A DNA stretch of 5,770 nucleotides, taken from assembly GCA_050747865.1 (NCBI GenBank), contig JBOGJI010000020.1, positions 1 to 5,770 of the forward strand, in the 5' to 3' direction. Positions 1 through 5,729 of the stretch are shown here, in pieces. Positions within the stretch are counted from its first letter, which is position 1; every line of letters starts with the position of its first letter. The notes beneath the pieces were generated by a model that saw only the letters and a list, made by a program, of their open reading frames with translations, was not told where the DNA came from and did not search any database. Source of the DNA: JBOGJI01 sp050747865. GTDB taxonomy: Bacteria > Acidobacteriota > Thermoanaerobaculia > Multivoradales > JAHEKO01. The position numbers and the translations under genes are program-made.

Positions 1-46
1 GCTCGGTGATCCCCAAGGCGGCCTGAAACACCCCAAGCTTGTCCAC
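1..46 (-). CDS. Start of a minus-strand gene leaving the window, possibly an ISL3-like transposase (partial)
   Basis: Only the first 15 codons are in the window, reading VDKLGVFQAALGITE from a GTG at 46-44. The start is supported by a GGAGGG Shine-Dalgarno sequence 8 bases upstream. The pattern of a short leader followed by F-Q-A-A-L-G-I-T-E resembles, from memory, the extreme N-terminus of ISL3-family transposases, where an (L/F)(F/Q)xALG(I/L) stretch precedes the zinc-binding N-terminal domain. Fifteen residues are too few to prove the family, and no cysteine motif or DDE residue is visible. It could equally be another small gene that shares this start. If it is a transposase, the stretch between 47 and about 145 would contain one end of that insertion sequence. 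Confidence 0.35.
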   Translation of the reverse strand, partial: MDKLGVFQAALGITE

Positions 47-54
47 GATCCACG

Positions 55-60
55 CCCTCC
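55..60 (-). promoter_or_regulatory. Ribosome binding site for the partial minus-strand gene
   Basis: On the minus strand the sequence is GGAGGG, a near-perfect Shine-Dalgarno match, followed by 8 bases and then the GTG at 46-44. It is the main reason for treating the GTG as a true start. Confidence 0.45.
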
Positions 61-145
61 GCTACGTCCCGGTCATGACTCCAGGACCGTAACTACACAG
101 ACGTCAGATTCCCCGAAACCCACTCCGCTCAGCCAGGAGCCGCGA

Positions 146-348
146 TTAGGCACCCTTCCTGCCCTTCCCCTTCCGGGCACGTCGGATGTGTGCGTTCAGC
201 TTCTTGGCGACGCCCCGGTCGGCTTCCAGGCTGGCGTGTTGGTAGATGATCGCGGCCTGCATGCTGTCGTGACCCATCCGCACATGAGGTCTTTGGTGCT
301 CACTCCTTCGCGCGCCGCGAGCGTGTTGCCGGTGTGCCGAAGGTCGTG
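146..348 (-). pseudogene. C-terminal remnant of a tyrosine integrase, truncated and frameshifted
   Basis: Reading the minus strand from 348, the first frame gives HDLRHTGNTLAA, then REGVSTKDLM, down to about 283. One base seems to be missing around 280-285. The next frame continues RMGHDSMQAAIIYQHA and ends with a basic Lys/Arg-rich tail at a TAA (148-146). The catalytic HxxRH box, the second His in GH and the nucleophilic Tyr in the IYQHA context are all recognisable, so this is the last 65-70 residues of a phage- or plasmid-type integrase. The homologous reading stops at the HDLRH codons, and the first-frame reading runs into a TAA at 378-376, just beyond the palindrome at 344-375. The rest of the protein, including the N-terminal domain and the first catalytic Arg, is absent. 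It is broken in two independent ways and is not expected to work. Confidence 0.8.
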
Positions 349-375
349 GTTAGGCCGATATCGGCCTAACCACGA
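344..375. repeat. Perfect 32-bp palindrome at the edge of the integrase remnant
   Basis: The arm TCGTGGTTAGGCCGAT (344-359) is followed directly by its exact reverse complement (360-375), with no spacer. The pairing fails at the next base on each side (343 and 376). The outer 5 bases on the left (TCGTG) belong to the integrase codons for His-Asp. The inner 22 bases are two head-to-head copies of the 11-bp element that recurs downstream. Possible roles are an attachment or resolution site for the tyrosine recombinases, an operator, or the scar of a recombination event. A bidirectional terminator is less likely because no T-run follows either arm. Confidence 0.9.
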
Positions 376-458
376 TTATGCCGATGTTCGCGTTATGCCG
401 ACCTTTCCGAGAACCTGCTGCTCGGTGGGGGTGAACGGCCTGCTGTTGTCGGCATAAC
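349..458. repeat. Cluster of five 11-bp elements, consensus (G/A)TTA(T/G)GCCGA(T/C)
   Basis: Copies are GTTAGGCCGAT at 349-359 (forward), its inverse at 360-370, ATTATGCCGAT at 375-385 (forward), GTTATGCCGAC at 392-402 (forward) and the exact inverse GTCGGCATAAC at 448-458. The 9-base core TTA(T/G)GCCGA is kept in all five with one variable base. The two middle forward copies lie 17 bases apart. The cluster occupies the gap between the integrase remnant and the first gene of the operon and is more AT-rich than its surroundings. Such clusters are typical of protein-binding arrays. Candidates are arm or core sites for the encoded recombinases, or operators for the small helix-turn-helix protein. 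Confidence 0.8.
392..458. repeat. 11-bp inverted repeat enclosing a small hairpin
   Basis: GTTATGCCGAC at 392-402 is exactly complementary to GTCGGCATAAC at 448-458, with 45 bases between. Inside the loop, CCGAG (407-411) can pair with CTCGG (421-425). The outer pair could bring two recombinase or repressor subunits together, or fold as single-stranded DNA or RNA in the leader of the first gene. No T-run follows, so it is not a usual intrinsic terminator. Confidence 0.6.
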
Positions 459-511
459 ACCGCGGGGCGCGTGCGGCGATCGTTGCCTTCTTCTACGACA
501 AGGAGGCGGCG
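403..511 (+). promoter_or_regulatory. Leader and probable promoter region of the recombinase operon
   Basis: This is the only non-coding stretch upstream of the four-gene operon once the integrase remnant is set aside, so a promoter should lie here or within the repeat cluster just to its left. No convincing -35/-10 pair is visible. The AT-richer repeat copies (TTATGC and CATAAC) are the only -10-like sequences. If one of them is used, a protein bound to the 11-bp elements would cover the promoter, which fits autoregulation. This is inference from position only. Confidence 0.3.
500..506 (+). promoter_or_regulatory. Ribosome binding site of recombinase A
   Basis: AAGGAGG, a full Shine-Dalgarno match, sits 5 bases upstream of the ATG at 512 and fixes the start of the first gene. 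Confidence 0.85.
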
Positions 512-1726
512 ATGCCGAGGGCAGCGAGCAGACTGAGCGGGGTTGTTGTGACGGGGCCGCTGGCCCCGTTCGTCGAGACCTATCACGGCGAGCTTCACCG
601 TCGGGGGTACACACCGCGGTCAGCGGTGAACGAGTTGCGGCAGGTGGCTCGTCTCAGTCGCTGGCTTGAGGACGGCGGGCTCGCGACGGCGCGGTTGGAC
701 CGTGAGCGGGTCGAGGAGTTCCTCGCCTTCCAGCGCGCCGAAGGCAGGCATCGGTCTCAGTGGTCACGACCGGGGCTGTGGTGCCTGCTCGACGTGCTGG
801 AGACTCTGGGCGAGCTGGAGCAGGAGGCCGCGATCGCCTCGCCGACCGGGGTGCTGCTCGCGTCCTTCGAGGCCTATCTGTTGACCGAGCGTGCGCTCGC
901 GCGCGGCACCGTCCGCGGCTACGTTGATCACGCTCGACGGTTCCTGAGCGGCCTGCCGCCGGGCACCGCCCTTGCCGAGGTGACGGCCGTCGAGGTGGCC
1001 TCGGCACTGCGGTGCGTCGCAGAGCTGGTGTCGGTCGCCGCGACCCAGTACTTCAGGGCTGGGCTGCGTGCTTTCCTGCGGTTCTGCTTCACCGAAGGGC
1101 TCGTCCCCGTCGACCTGTCGGGAGCGGCCCTGGCCGTGACCGGGCGGCGGAGGTCGTCGTTGCCTGGTGGGATCGAGCCCCACGTGGCCCGCGCGCTGCT
1201 CGGTTCGTGCGATCGCAGAACGGCGGTCGGGCGACGGGACTACGCGGTGCTGATGACGCTGCTCCGGCTCGGTCTTCGCGCCGGCGAAGTGGCTGGGCTG
1301 CGACTCGACGACCTCGACTGGCGCGCTGGCGAGCTCGTCGTGTGCGGCAAGGGTGCACGCTGTGACCGGTTGCCGATGCCGGTCGAGGTGGGCGAGGCGA
1401 TCGCCGCCTACCTGCAGCGTGGTCGACCGAGAAGCGGACGGCGGCAGGTCTTCTTGCGGGCGAGAGCCCCGTTCGAGCCGATCGCGCCGGGGACGGTCGG
1501 CTCGACCGTGCGCCGGGCGTGCCGACGGGCCGGGGTCGCCGAGGTCGGCCCGCATCGGCTGCGGCACACCGTTGCCTGCGAGATGGTGAAGGCACACGTC
1601 CCGCTCGTCGAGATCGCGCAGGTGCTCCGGCACAAGAGCTTGCAGTCGACGGCTACCTACGCCAACCCTCAGGAATTGCATCAGGTGGGTGAGCCGAATA
1701 CGTTTCTCCGGCAGTTGGCGTCCTGA
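512..1726 (+). CDS. Tyrosine recombinase A (integrase/XerD-like), first gene of the operon
   Basis: This is a 404-residue tyrosine recombinase, predicted to cut and rejoin DNA through a covalent 3'-phosphotyrosine intermediate. Residues about 17-200 are helical, contain two SAM-like core-binding stretches, and match the N-terminal clamp. The catalytic domain runs from about 224 to 385. All active-site residues are visible: Arg256 in GLRAGE, Lys280 in VCGKGAR, His348 and Arg351 in HRLRH, His374 in LRHKS and the nucleophile Tyr383 in TATYAN. It is longer than XerC/XerD (about 300) because of the extended N-terminal half. The start is the ATG preceded by AAGGAGG. Recombinase B follows after a 93-base gap. 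The order suggests the TnpA/RitA-like position of a multi-recombinase element. Family assignment is firm; the partner and target are inferred. Confidence 0.93.
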   Translation: MPRAASRLSGVVVTGPLAPFVETYHGELHRRGYTPRSAVNELRQVARLSRWLEDGGLATARLDRERVEEFLAFQRAEGRHRSQWSRPGLWCLLDVLETLGELEQEAAIASPTGVLLASFEAYLLTERALARGTVRGYVDHARRFLSGLPPGTALAEVTAVEVASALRCVAELVSVAATQYFRAGLRAFLRFCFTEGLVPVDLSGAALAVTGRRRSSLPGGIEPHVARALLGSCDRRTAVGRRDYAVLMTLLRLGLRAGEVAGLRLDDLDWRAGELVVCGKGARCDRLPMPVEVGEAIAAYLQRGRPRSGRRQVFLRARAPFEPIAPGTVGSTVRRACRRAGVAEVGPHRLRHTVACEMVKAHVPLVEIAQVLRHKSLQSTATYANPQELHQVGEPNTFLRQLAS

Positions 1727-1819
1727 GGCGGGTCTCGAATCCCCTGCGTGCTGAGGGTTCCGGTGCGTCGAGTTGGTCATCTGATCCCTTCTGATGCAGG
1801 ATGTGCCCATCAAGTGAAG

Positions 1820-2938
1820 ATGGGAGTCGGGTTGCGCGAGGTTGGTTTGGCCGGTGCGGCGAGTGCTGAGCTCGTCGACGGCGTGCGGCAGTTGCGGCCG
1901 GAGGACGCGATGTTCGAGGCGATGCTGTCGGGCTGGCGGGCGCAGCAGAGTGCGCGTGGGCTGCGCGCGGAGACGATCGCCCCGCGCGAGCGGCTGGTGC
2001 GCCGGTTCGTGGCGTTCACCAACGGGTTCCCGTGGCAGTGGGGTCCTGGACACGTGGAGGAGTGGACGTTGACGCTGACCTCGGAGGATCACTTGGCGCC
2101 GTCGACGATCCGCGGCTATCAGACCGATCTTCGGTTGTTCAGTGAGTACCTGACCGATGCCCGCTACGGCTGGGCGAGCGCGTGTGAGGAGGCGTTCGGG
2201 CAGTTCCCGGTGCCGATCTGTCATGAGTGGAACACGATCGCGCATCTGAACGACTATGAGGGCAGCCCGGAGGCGCGCCCGTTGAGCCGGGTCGAGCTGC
2301 AGCGGTTCCTCGACTACGCCGACGACCAGGTCGAGCGTGCGGCTCGCAGCAAGCGGAAGGGTGCGCTGGCGGCCTACCGCGACGCCACGATGTTCAAGGT
2401 GATCTACGGCTGGGGGTTGCGACGCACCGAGACCTCGAAGCTGGATCTGGCCGACTGGGGCCGCAACCCGGCCGCGGATGAGTTCGGCCGGTTCGGGATG
2501 TTGCATGTCCGCTACGGCAAGGCGGTGCGTGGCCAGCCGCCGCGGCGGCGCAACGTGGCCTCGGTGATGGGCTGGGCGGTGGACGCGGTGGTCGACTATG
2601 TGGAGAACATCCGGCCCCGTTTCGGGGTGGTGGACCATCCGGCGTTGTGGCTGACCGAGCGGGGCGGGCGGATCAAACCGGCGGAGATCAACGCCCGCTT
2701 CGCCACCTACCGCGATGCGCTCGGCCTGCCGAAGGATCTCTCGCCCCATTCGATGAGGCACTCCTATATCACCCACTTGACCGAAGATGGGGCCGACCGT
2801 CGTTTCCTGCAGGAGCAGGTCGGGCATCGCTGCGATACCTCGACCGCGATCTACACCCACGTCAGTTCCGATTTCATGAACACCGCACTGCGCAAGGCGA
2901 TGGGGCCCGTCTTCGATGCGCCCGCAGAGCAACGGTAA
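1820..2938 (+). CDS. Tyrosine recombinase B, second recombinase of the operon
   Basis: This is a second, clearly different tyrosine recombinase, 372 residues from the chosen ATG. Residues about 31-120 form the core-binding domain and about 153-350 the catalytic domain. Active-site residues are Arg201 in GWGLRRTE, Lys234 in RYGKAV, His310 and Arg313 in HSMRH, His336 in VGH and Tyr345 in TAIYTH, so it should be active. The frame stays open up to a GTG at 1748, which would add 24 residues. Those residues look non-conserved and that GTG has no ribosome binding site, so I prefer ATG 1820. GTG 1814, with AGGA 12 bases upstream at 1798-1801, is an alternative. The stop overlaps the ribosome binding site of the next gene, indicating translational coupling. 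Working with recombinase A as a pair is inferred from context. Confidence 0.92.
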   Translation: MGVGLREVGLAGAASAELVDGVRQLRPEDAMFEAMLSGWRAQQSARGLRAETIAPRERLVRRFVAFTNGFPWQWGPGHVEEWTLTLTSEDHLAPSTIRGYQTDLRLFSEYLTDARYGWASACEEAFGQFPVPICHEWNTIAHLNDYEGSPEARPLSRVELQRFLDYADDQVERAARSKRKGALAAYRDATMFKVIYGWGLRRTETSKLDLADWGRNPAADEFGRFGMLHVRYGKAVRGQPPRRRNVASVMGWAVDAVVDYVENIRPRFGVVDHPALWLTERGGRIKPAEINARFATYRDALGLPKDLSPHSMRHSYITHLTEDGADRRFLQEQVGHRCDTSTAIYTHVSSDFMNTALRKAMGPVFDAPAEQR

Positions 2939-2942
2939 GGAG
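2937..2942 (+). promoter_or_regulatory. Ribosome binding site of the HTH gene, overlapping the stop of recombinase B
   Basis: AAGGAG uses the last two bases of the TAA stop of recombinase B and lies 5 bases before ATG 2948. This spacing favours ATG 2948 over the TTG at 2945, which would be only 2 bases away. It ties translation of the small protein to that of B. Confidence 0.75.
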
Positions 2943-2947
2943 TCTTG

Positions 2948-3280
2948 ATGGCACGCAAACTCGACTACCGCTGGCACCTGCGGCAGGTGATGGCTGCTCG
3001 GGGCATGTTCGCCACCACCGACCTGATCGACCCGCTGGCGGCGCGCGGGATCCGGTTGTCCTCCAGCCAGGTCTACCGGCTGGTCGTCGAACGTCCCGAA
3101 CGGCTCAGTCTGAAGATCCTGATGGCGCTGCTGGACATTCTGGACTGCCCGATGAGCGAGCTGATCAAACCCGTCGCGGCAGGCGGAGGCGCCCGCAAGG
3201 CCAGAGCCGTCGGCGGCACCGATGCCGGGGTCGGGGAACTGCGGCCCAAGCGTGCCCGCATCACCGGCGCCGAACGCTGA
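2948..3280 (+). CDS. Small Xre/Cro-like helix-turn-helix protein
   Basis: This is a 110-residue basic protein. Residues about 5-75 fit a Cro/C1-type helix-turn-helix: an RWHLRQVMAARG first helix, a TTDLIDPLAARGI stretch, the recognition-helix segment SSSQVYRLV, then a helix LSLKILMALLDIL with the family-typical CPMSELIKP ending. The last 35 residues are Gly/Ala/Lys/Arg-rich and probably disordered, possibly adding DNA contacts. The gene sits between the two active recombinases and the zinc-ribbon protein, coupled upstream and separated from the next start by 3 bases. That position suits an operon regulator or a recombination directionality factor. Small third proteins are also known in Tn554 (TnpC), but I do not claim homology. 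Binding to the 11-bp elements at 349-458 is a testable guess. Confidence 0.85.
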   Translation: MARKLDYRWHLRQVMAARGMFATTDLIDPLAARGIRLSSSQVYRLVVERPERLSLKILMALLDILDCPMSELIKPVAAGGGARKARAVGGTDAGVGELRPKRARITGAER

Positions 3281-3283
3281 CCG

Positions 3284-3469
3284 GTGGCACAGTCCGCAGC
3301 CGAGGTCGTCCTCGACCCGATCCGTGCCATCGTCGAGTTGATCGCCAACGTCGAGACGGGCCTGGACGTTGGGGTGGTGACCGGTGTGGTGAGCGAGGTT
3401 GCTCCGGGCAGGAACGTGCGGCGGCGTCTTGCCCGAGCACTGGCCGAGCGACCCGCCCTGCTGAGCGAT
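3284..3469 (+). pseudogene. N-terminal segment of the zinc-ribbon recombinase gene, out of frame with the rest
   Basis: A GTG at 3284, 3 bases after the HTH stop, opens a frame with good actinobacterial codon use. It encodes a 62-residue helical segment from MAQSAAEVVLDPI to ERPALLSD. Residues 11-63 align without gaps to residues 88-140 of the downstream 753-residue frame, with about 22 of 53 identical by eye, so this frame is real coding sequence here. Beyond about 3470 the frame loses sense and runs to a TGA at 3716-3718, while the downstream frame, open only after a TGA at 3462-3464, becomes the sensible one. Removing one G from the GGG at 3470-3472 joins them as D-G-A-R-R, giving about 814 residues. 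Causes could be a sequencing error, a real mutation, or less likely programmed +1 shifting. Confidence 0.7.
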
Positions 3470-3890
3470 GGGCGCTCGCCGGCTCCCCGTCGTCGGGAGC
3501 CTGCTGATCGCCCTGCGAACCGCAGGTGCACTCAGCGTCTCCGCACCGGTCTGCGCGGGCTGCGACAAGCAGCTGCGCACCATGCAACGCCGCGGGCAGG
3601 ACTGGTACTGCAGCGTCTGCGGTCCCACCTCGACGCCGTGCGCGGTCTGCGGGAACATCGGCAAGATCACCTCGCGAGACCGGCAGGGAAGGGCCCGCTG
3701 CCACGCCTGCCCACCTGATGAGGACGGTGACCCGATACAGATCGTCGTCGAGGTGGTCACCGGCGTCGCCCCCGACCTCGACGCCGCAACAGTGACCGAT
3801 GCGGTGCACGCGGTCACCTCCCGGGCCGGACAGCGTCGCCACCTGGCCTGGGCGCTGCAAGATCACCCCGCGCTGCTCACCGGGGCGGGT
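3314..3890 (+). repeat. Internal duplication in the zinc-ribbon gene (helical module plus two ribbons)
   Basis: The protein segment encoded at 3314-3472 (upstream frame) and that at 3729-3890 (downstream frame) align gaplessly over about 53 residues. Both begin D-P-I and end P-A-L-L, with R-R and L-A-x-A-L in between. Each is followed by a similar linker (SLLIALRTAGA versus VLRLIDALLAAGA) and then by CxxC zinc ribbons. This indicates an ancient tandem duplication of helical module plus zinc ribbons within one gene. Confidence 0.7.
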
Positions 3891-5729
3891 GCACAGTCCC
3901 CGGTTCCCTCGGTGCTGCGGCTTATCGACGCGCTCCTCGCCGCCGGGGCCAACGGCGTTGTCCGCCCGCCCTGTCCGCGCTGCGGGCGCGTGGTCACGCT
4001 GAGCAAGATTCTCGACAGTGTCCGGGTCTGCCGCAACTGTCTGGCCAAGTCCCGTGCCGAAACCTGCTCCCGTTGCGGCGCCCACCGCGAACCCGCTACC
4101 CGAGACGAACACGGAGCACCGTTGTGTCCCAACTGCTTGAGCACCGACCCCGACAACCAGGAGAGGTGCCGCAGCTGCGGCCGTCGGCGCCCGGTCAGCG
4201 TCCGGACTCCTGAGGGCCCGCTGTGTCCGAGCTGTCGCCCAGTCGCGACGATGACCTGCACGATCTGCGGACGCTCGGCTCCTGGCGCGATCTCCAAGCT
4301 CACCGGGCAACCATGTTGTCGCGCCTGCCTGCAGCGACGAGCTCGCTGCGTCGGTTGCGGAAGCGTGAAGCTGGTCCGCAGCGGGAGCCTGACCGCGCCA
4401 CTCTGCGCGACCTGCACCCGCCCCGAGGCCTCCTGGCACGCCTGCCCCGGCTGCGGCGAACCCACCCAGCTGCGAGTGCGGTCGCGCCGCTGCGCACGCT
4501 GCTCGCTGCGACAGCGACTGGGCCAACTGCTCACCGACGACGCCGGCCAGATCCACCCCCAGTTGCAGGGGTTGCATGAGCATCTGGCAGAGCACGACCG
4601 GCCCGACACGGTGCTGAGCTGGCTGAACAAGCACAGCGCCTCGGCGATCCTGCGCGAACTTGCCGCCAGGCACCGTGCGCTCAGCCACGCCGCCCTCGAT
4701 GAGCTGCCCGATGCCAAGCCCCTGCGGCATCTGCGCAGCATGCTGGTCGCCACCGGTGCCCTGCCGCCCCGCGACGAGCACCTGACCCGCCTCGAACACT
4801 GGATCACCACCACCCTCGCCGCATGCGACGATCCCGAGCAGCGGGCCCTGCTGCACCACTACGCCGTCTGGCACCTGCTGCATCGACTGCGACGCCGCAA
4901 CAAGGCGCGCCACGCCACGCACGCGCAAACAGCCTCGATCCAGCAGCACATCCGCGCAGCCGTCGCCGTGCTGGACTGGCTCACCAGCCAGCACCTCGAT
5001 CTGGCCACAGCCGGACAGGGCGACCTGGAGGCCTGGCTGGCTAGCGGGCAGGCCAGCCACCGCCGCGAAGCCGGGCACTTCGTTCGCTGGGCCAACAGGC
5101 AGAAGCTGACCAGCCTCGAGTTCGCCGCCGTCCGATGGGACGGCCCTACCGGCGTGCTGGATAGCGAACAACGCTGGACCCAAGCCCGCCAACTGCTGCA
5201 CGACGACACCCTCAACGCCGACGACCGCCTCGCGGGACTGCTCGTCTTGCTCTACGCCCAACGGGCCGCCGCGATCAGCCGCCTGACCCTTGACCACATC
5301 CACGACACCGGCCAGGAAGTCCGGCTGCGGCTTGGCCACGAGCCCGTGCTGCTGCCCGAACCCCTGGCCCTCCTGGTCCGCCGGCTCGCCGCGACCCGGC
5401 ACGGGCACGCCAGCCTCGGCGACCAAGGTCGGTCGCGCTGGCTGTTCCCCGGCGGACGGCCAGACCAGCCGATCAGCGCCGCACAGCTCACCGAACGACT
5501 TCGCCAGCTCGGGCTCCGCTCCGGACAAGCCCGCTCCACAGCACTGTTCAGCTTGGCCGCTGAACTTCCAGCCGCGATACTCGCCCGGCTGCTCGGCATC
5601 CACATCAGCGTCGCGGTCGCCTGGCAACGCGCCAGCAGCGGAGACTGGACCGGCTACGCCGCCGACTACAGCCGCCGAGCTCCGACCACCAACGTGGCCA
5701 CCGGACCCGACACCGAGCCCAGTTACTGA
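3468..5729 (+). CDS. Zinc-ribbon array protein with a degenerate tyrosine-recombinase domain
   Basis: The uninterrupted frame is 753 residues from ATG 3468, but the true gene probably begins at GTG 3284 (see the split N-terminal segment); ATG 3468 has no ribosome binding site. It holds 16 CxxC pairs, making eight four-Cys zinc ribbons: Cys29/32-48/51, 58/61-78/81, 169/172-188/191, 200/203-220/223, 234/237-253/256, 264/267-284/287, 294/297-313/316 and 326/329-342/345. A helical module at 88-160 separates ribbons 2 and 3. Residues about 490-550 look like a SAM-like core-binding domain and 570-735 like a tyrosine-recombinase fold. Arg599 (QRAAAISRL), Arg689 (GQARSTAL) and His712 (LLGIH) survive. 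The HxxR His is replaced, no catalytic Lys is evident, and Trp719 occupies the Tyr position. It is probably a DNA-binding partner of A and B rather than an enzyme. Confidence 0.85.
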   Translation: MGARRLPVVGSLLIALRTAGALSVSAPVCAGCDKQLRTMQRRGQDWYCSVCGPTSTPCAVCGNIGKITSRDRQGRARCHACPPDEDGDPIQIVVEVVTGVAPDLDAATVTDAVHAVTSRAGQRRHLAWALQDHPALLTGAGAQSPVPSVLRLIDALLAAGANGVVRPPCPRCGRVVTLSKILDSVRVCRNCLAKSRAETCSRCGAHREPATRDEHGAPLCPNCLSTDPDNQERCRSCGRRRPVSVRTPEGPLCPSCRPVATMTCTICGRSAPGAISKLTGQPCCRACLQRRARCVGCGSVKLVRSGSLTAPLCATCTRPEASWHACPGCGEPTQLRVRSRRCARCSLRQRLGQLLTDDAGQIHPQLQGLHEHLAEHDRPDTVLSWLNKHSASAILRELAARHRALSHAALDELPDAKPLRHLRSMLVATGALPPRDEHLTRLEHWITTTLAACDDPEQRALLHHYAVWHLLHRLRRRNKARHATHAQTASIQQHIRAAVAVLDWLTSQHLDLATAGQGDLEAWLASGQASHRREAGHFVRWANRQKLTSLEFAAVRWDGPTGVLDSEQRWTQARQLLHDDTLNADDRLAGLLVLLYAQRAAAISRLTLDHIHDTGQEVRLRLGHEPVLLPEPLALLVRRLAATRHGHASLGDQGRSRWLFPGGRPDQPISAAQLTERLRQLGLRSGQARSTALFSLAAELPAAILARLLGIHISVAVAWQRASSGDWTGYAADYSRRAPTTNVATGPDTEPSY

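Larger units (their letters stand above)
344..5729 (+). mobile_element. Probable multi-recombinase element (Tn554/RIT-like); right end not defined
   Basis: Four co-directional, tightly packed genes (two complete tyrosine recombinases, a small HTH protein and a degenerate recombinase with zinc ribbons) lie directly beside a repeat cluster that cuts an older integrase gene. Tn554 and recombinase-in-trio elements are known to carry several tyrosine recombinases in one operon, which is the closest precedent. The left edge is proposed at the palindrome because integrase homology ends there. The right edge may lie within 5730-5770 or outside the window. No cargo gene is visible inside the limits given. 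Confidence 0.55.

Noticed and set aside
127..145. Short inverted match GCTC/GAGC near the integrase stop as a terminator
   Set aside because: Four base pairs are too few and there is no T-run on either strand.
407..425. Hairpin CCGAG/CTCGG as an intrinsic terminator
   Set aside because: The stem is only 5 bp with a 9-base loop and no T-run follows.
188..457. An 89-residue plus-strand frame over the integrase remnant and repeat cluster
   Set aside because: It runs antisense to the integrase motifs and through the palindrome, and its product has no recognisable feature.
1729..1746. A tRNA T-arm-like string (GGGTCTCGAATCCC) after recombinase A
   Set aside because: The loop is 8 bases rather than 7, and the bases before it encode the end of recombinase A, so no tRNA body exists. 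It could be an attachment-site fragment, but nothing else supports that.
1748..1819. Upstream GTG start that would add 24 residues to recombinase B
   Set aside because: No ribosome binding site precedes it and the added residues do not look like a recombinase N-terminus; ATG 1820 (or GTG 1814) is more sensible.
764..3817. A 1017-residue open frame on the minus strand spanning recombinases A and B and the HTH gene
   Set aside because: It lies opposite genes with unmistakable catalytic motifs, has no recognisable domain and a composition of His/Pro/Gln/Arg typical of antisense readings of high-GC coding DNA.
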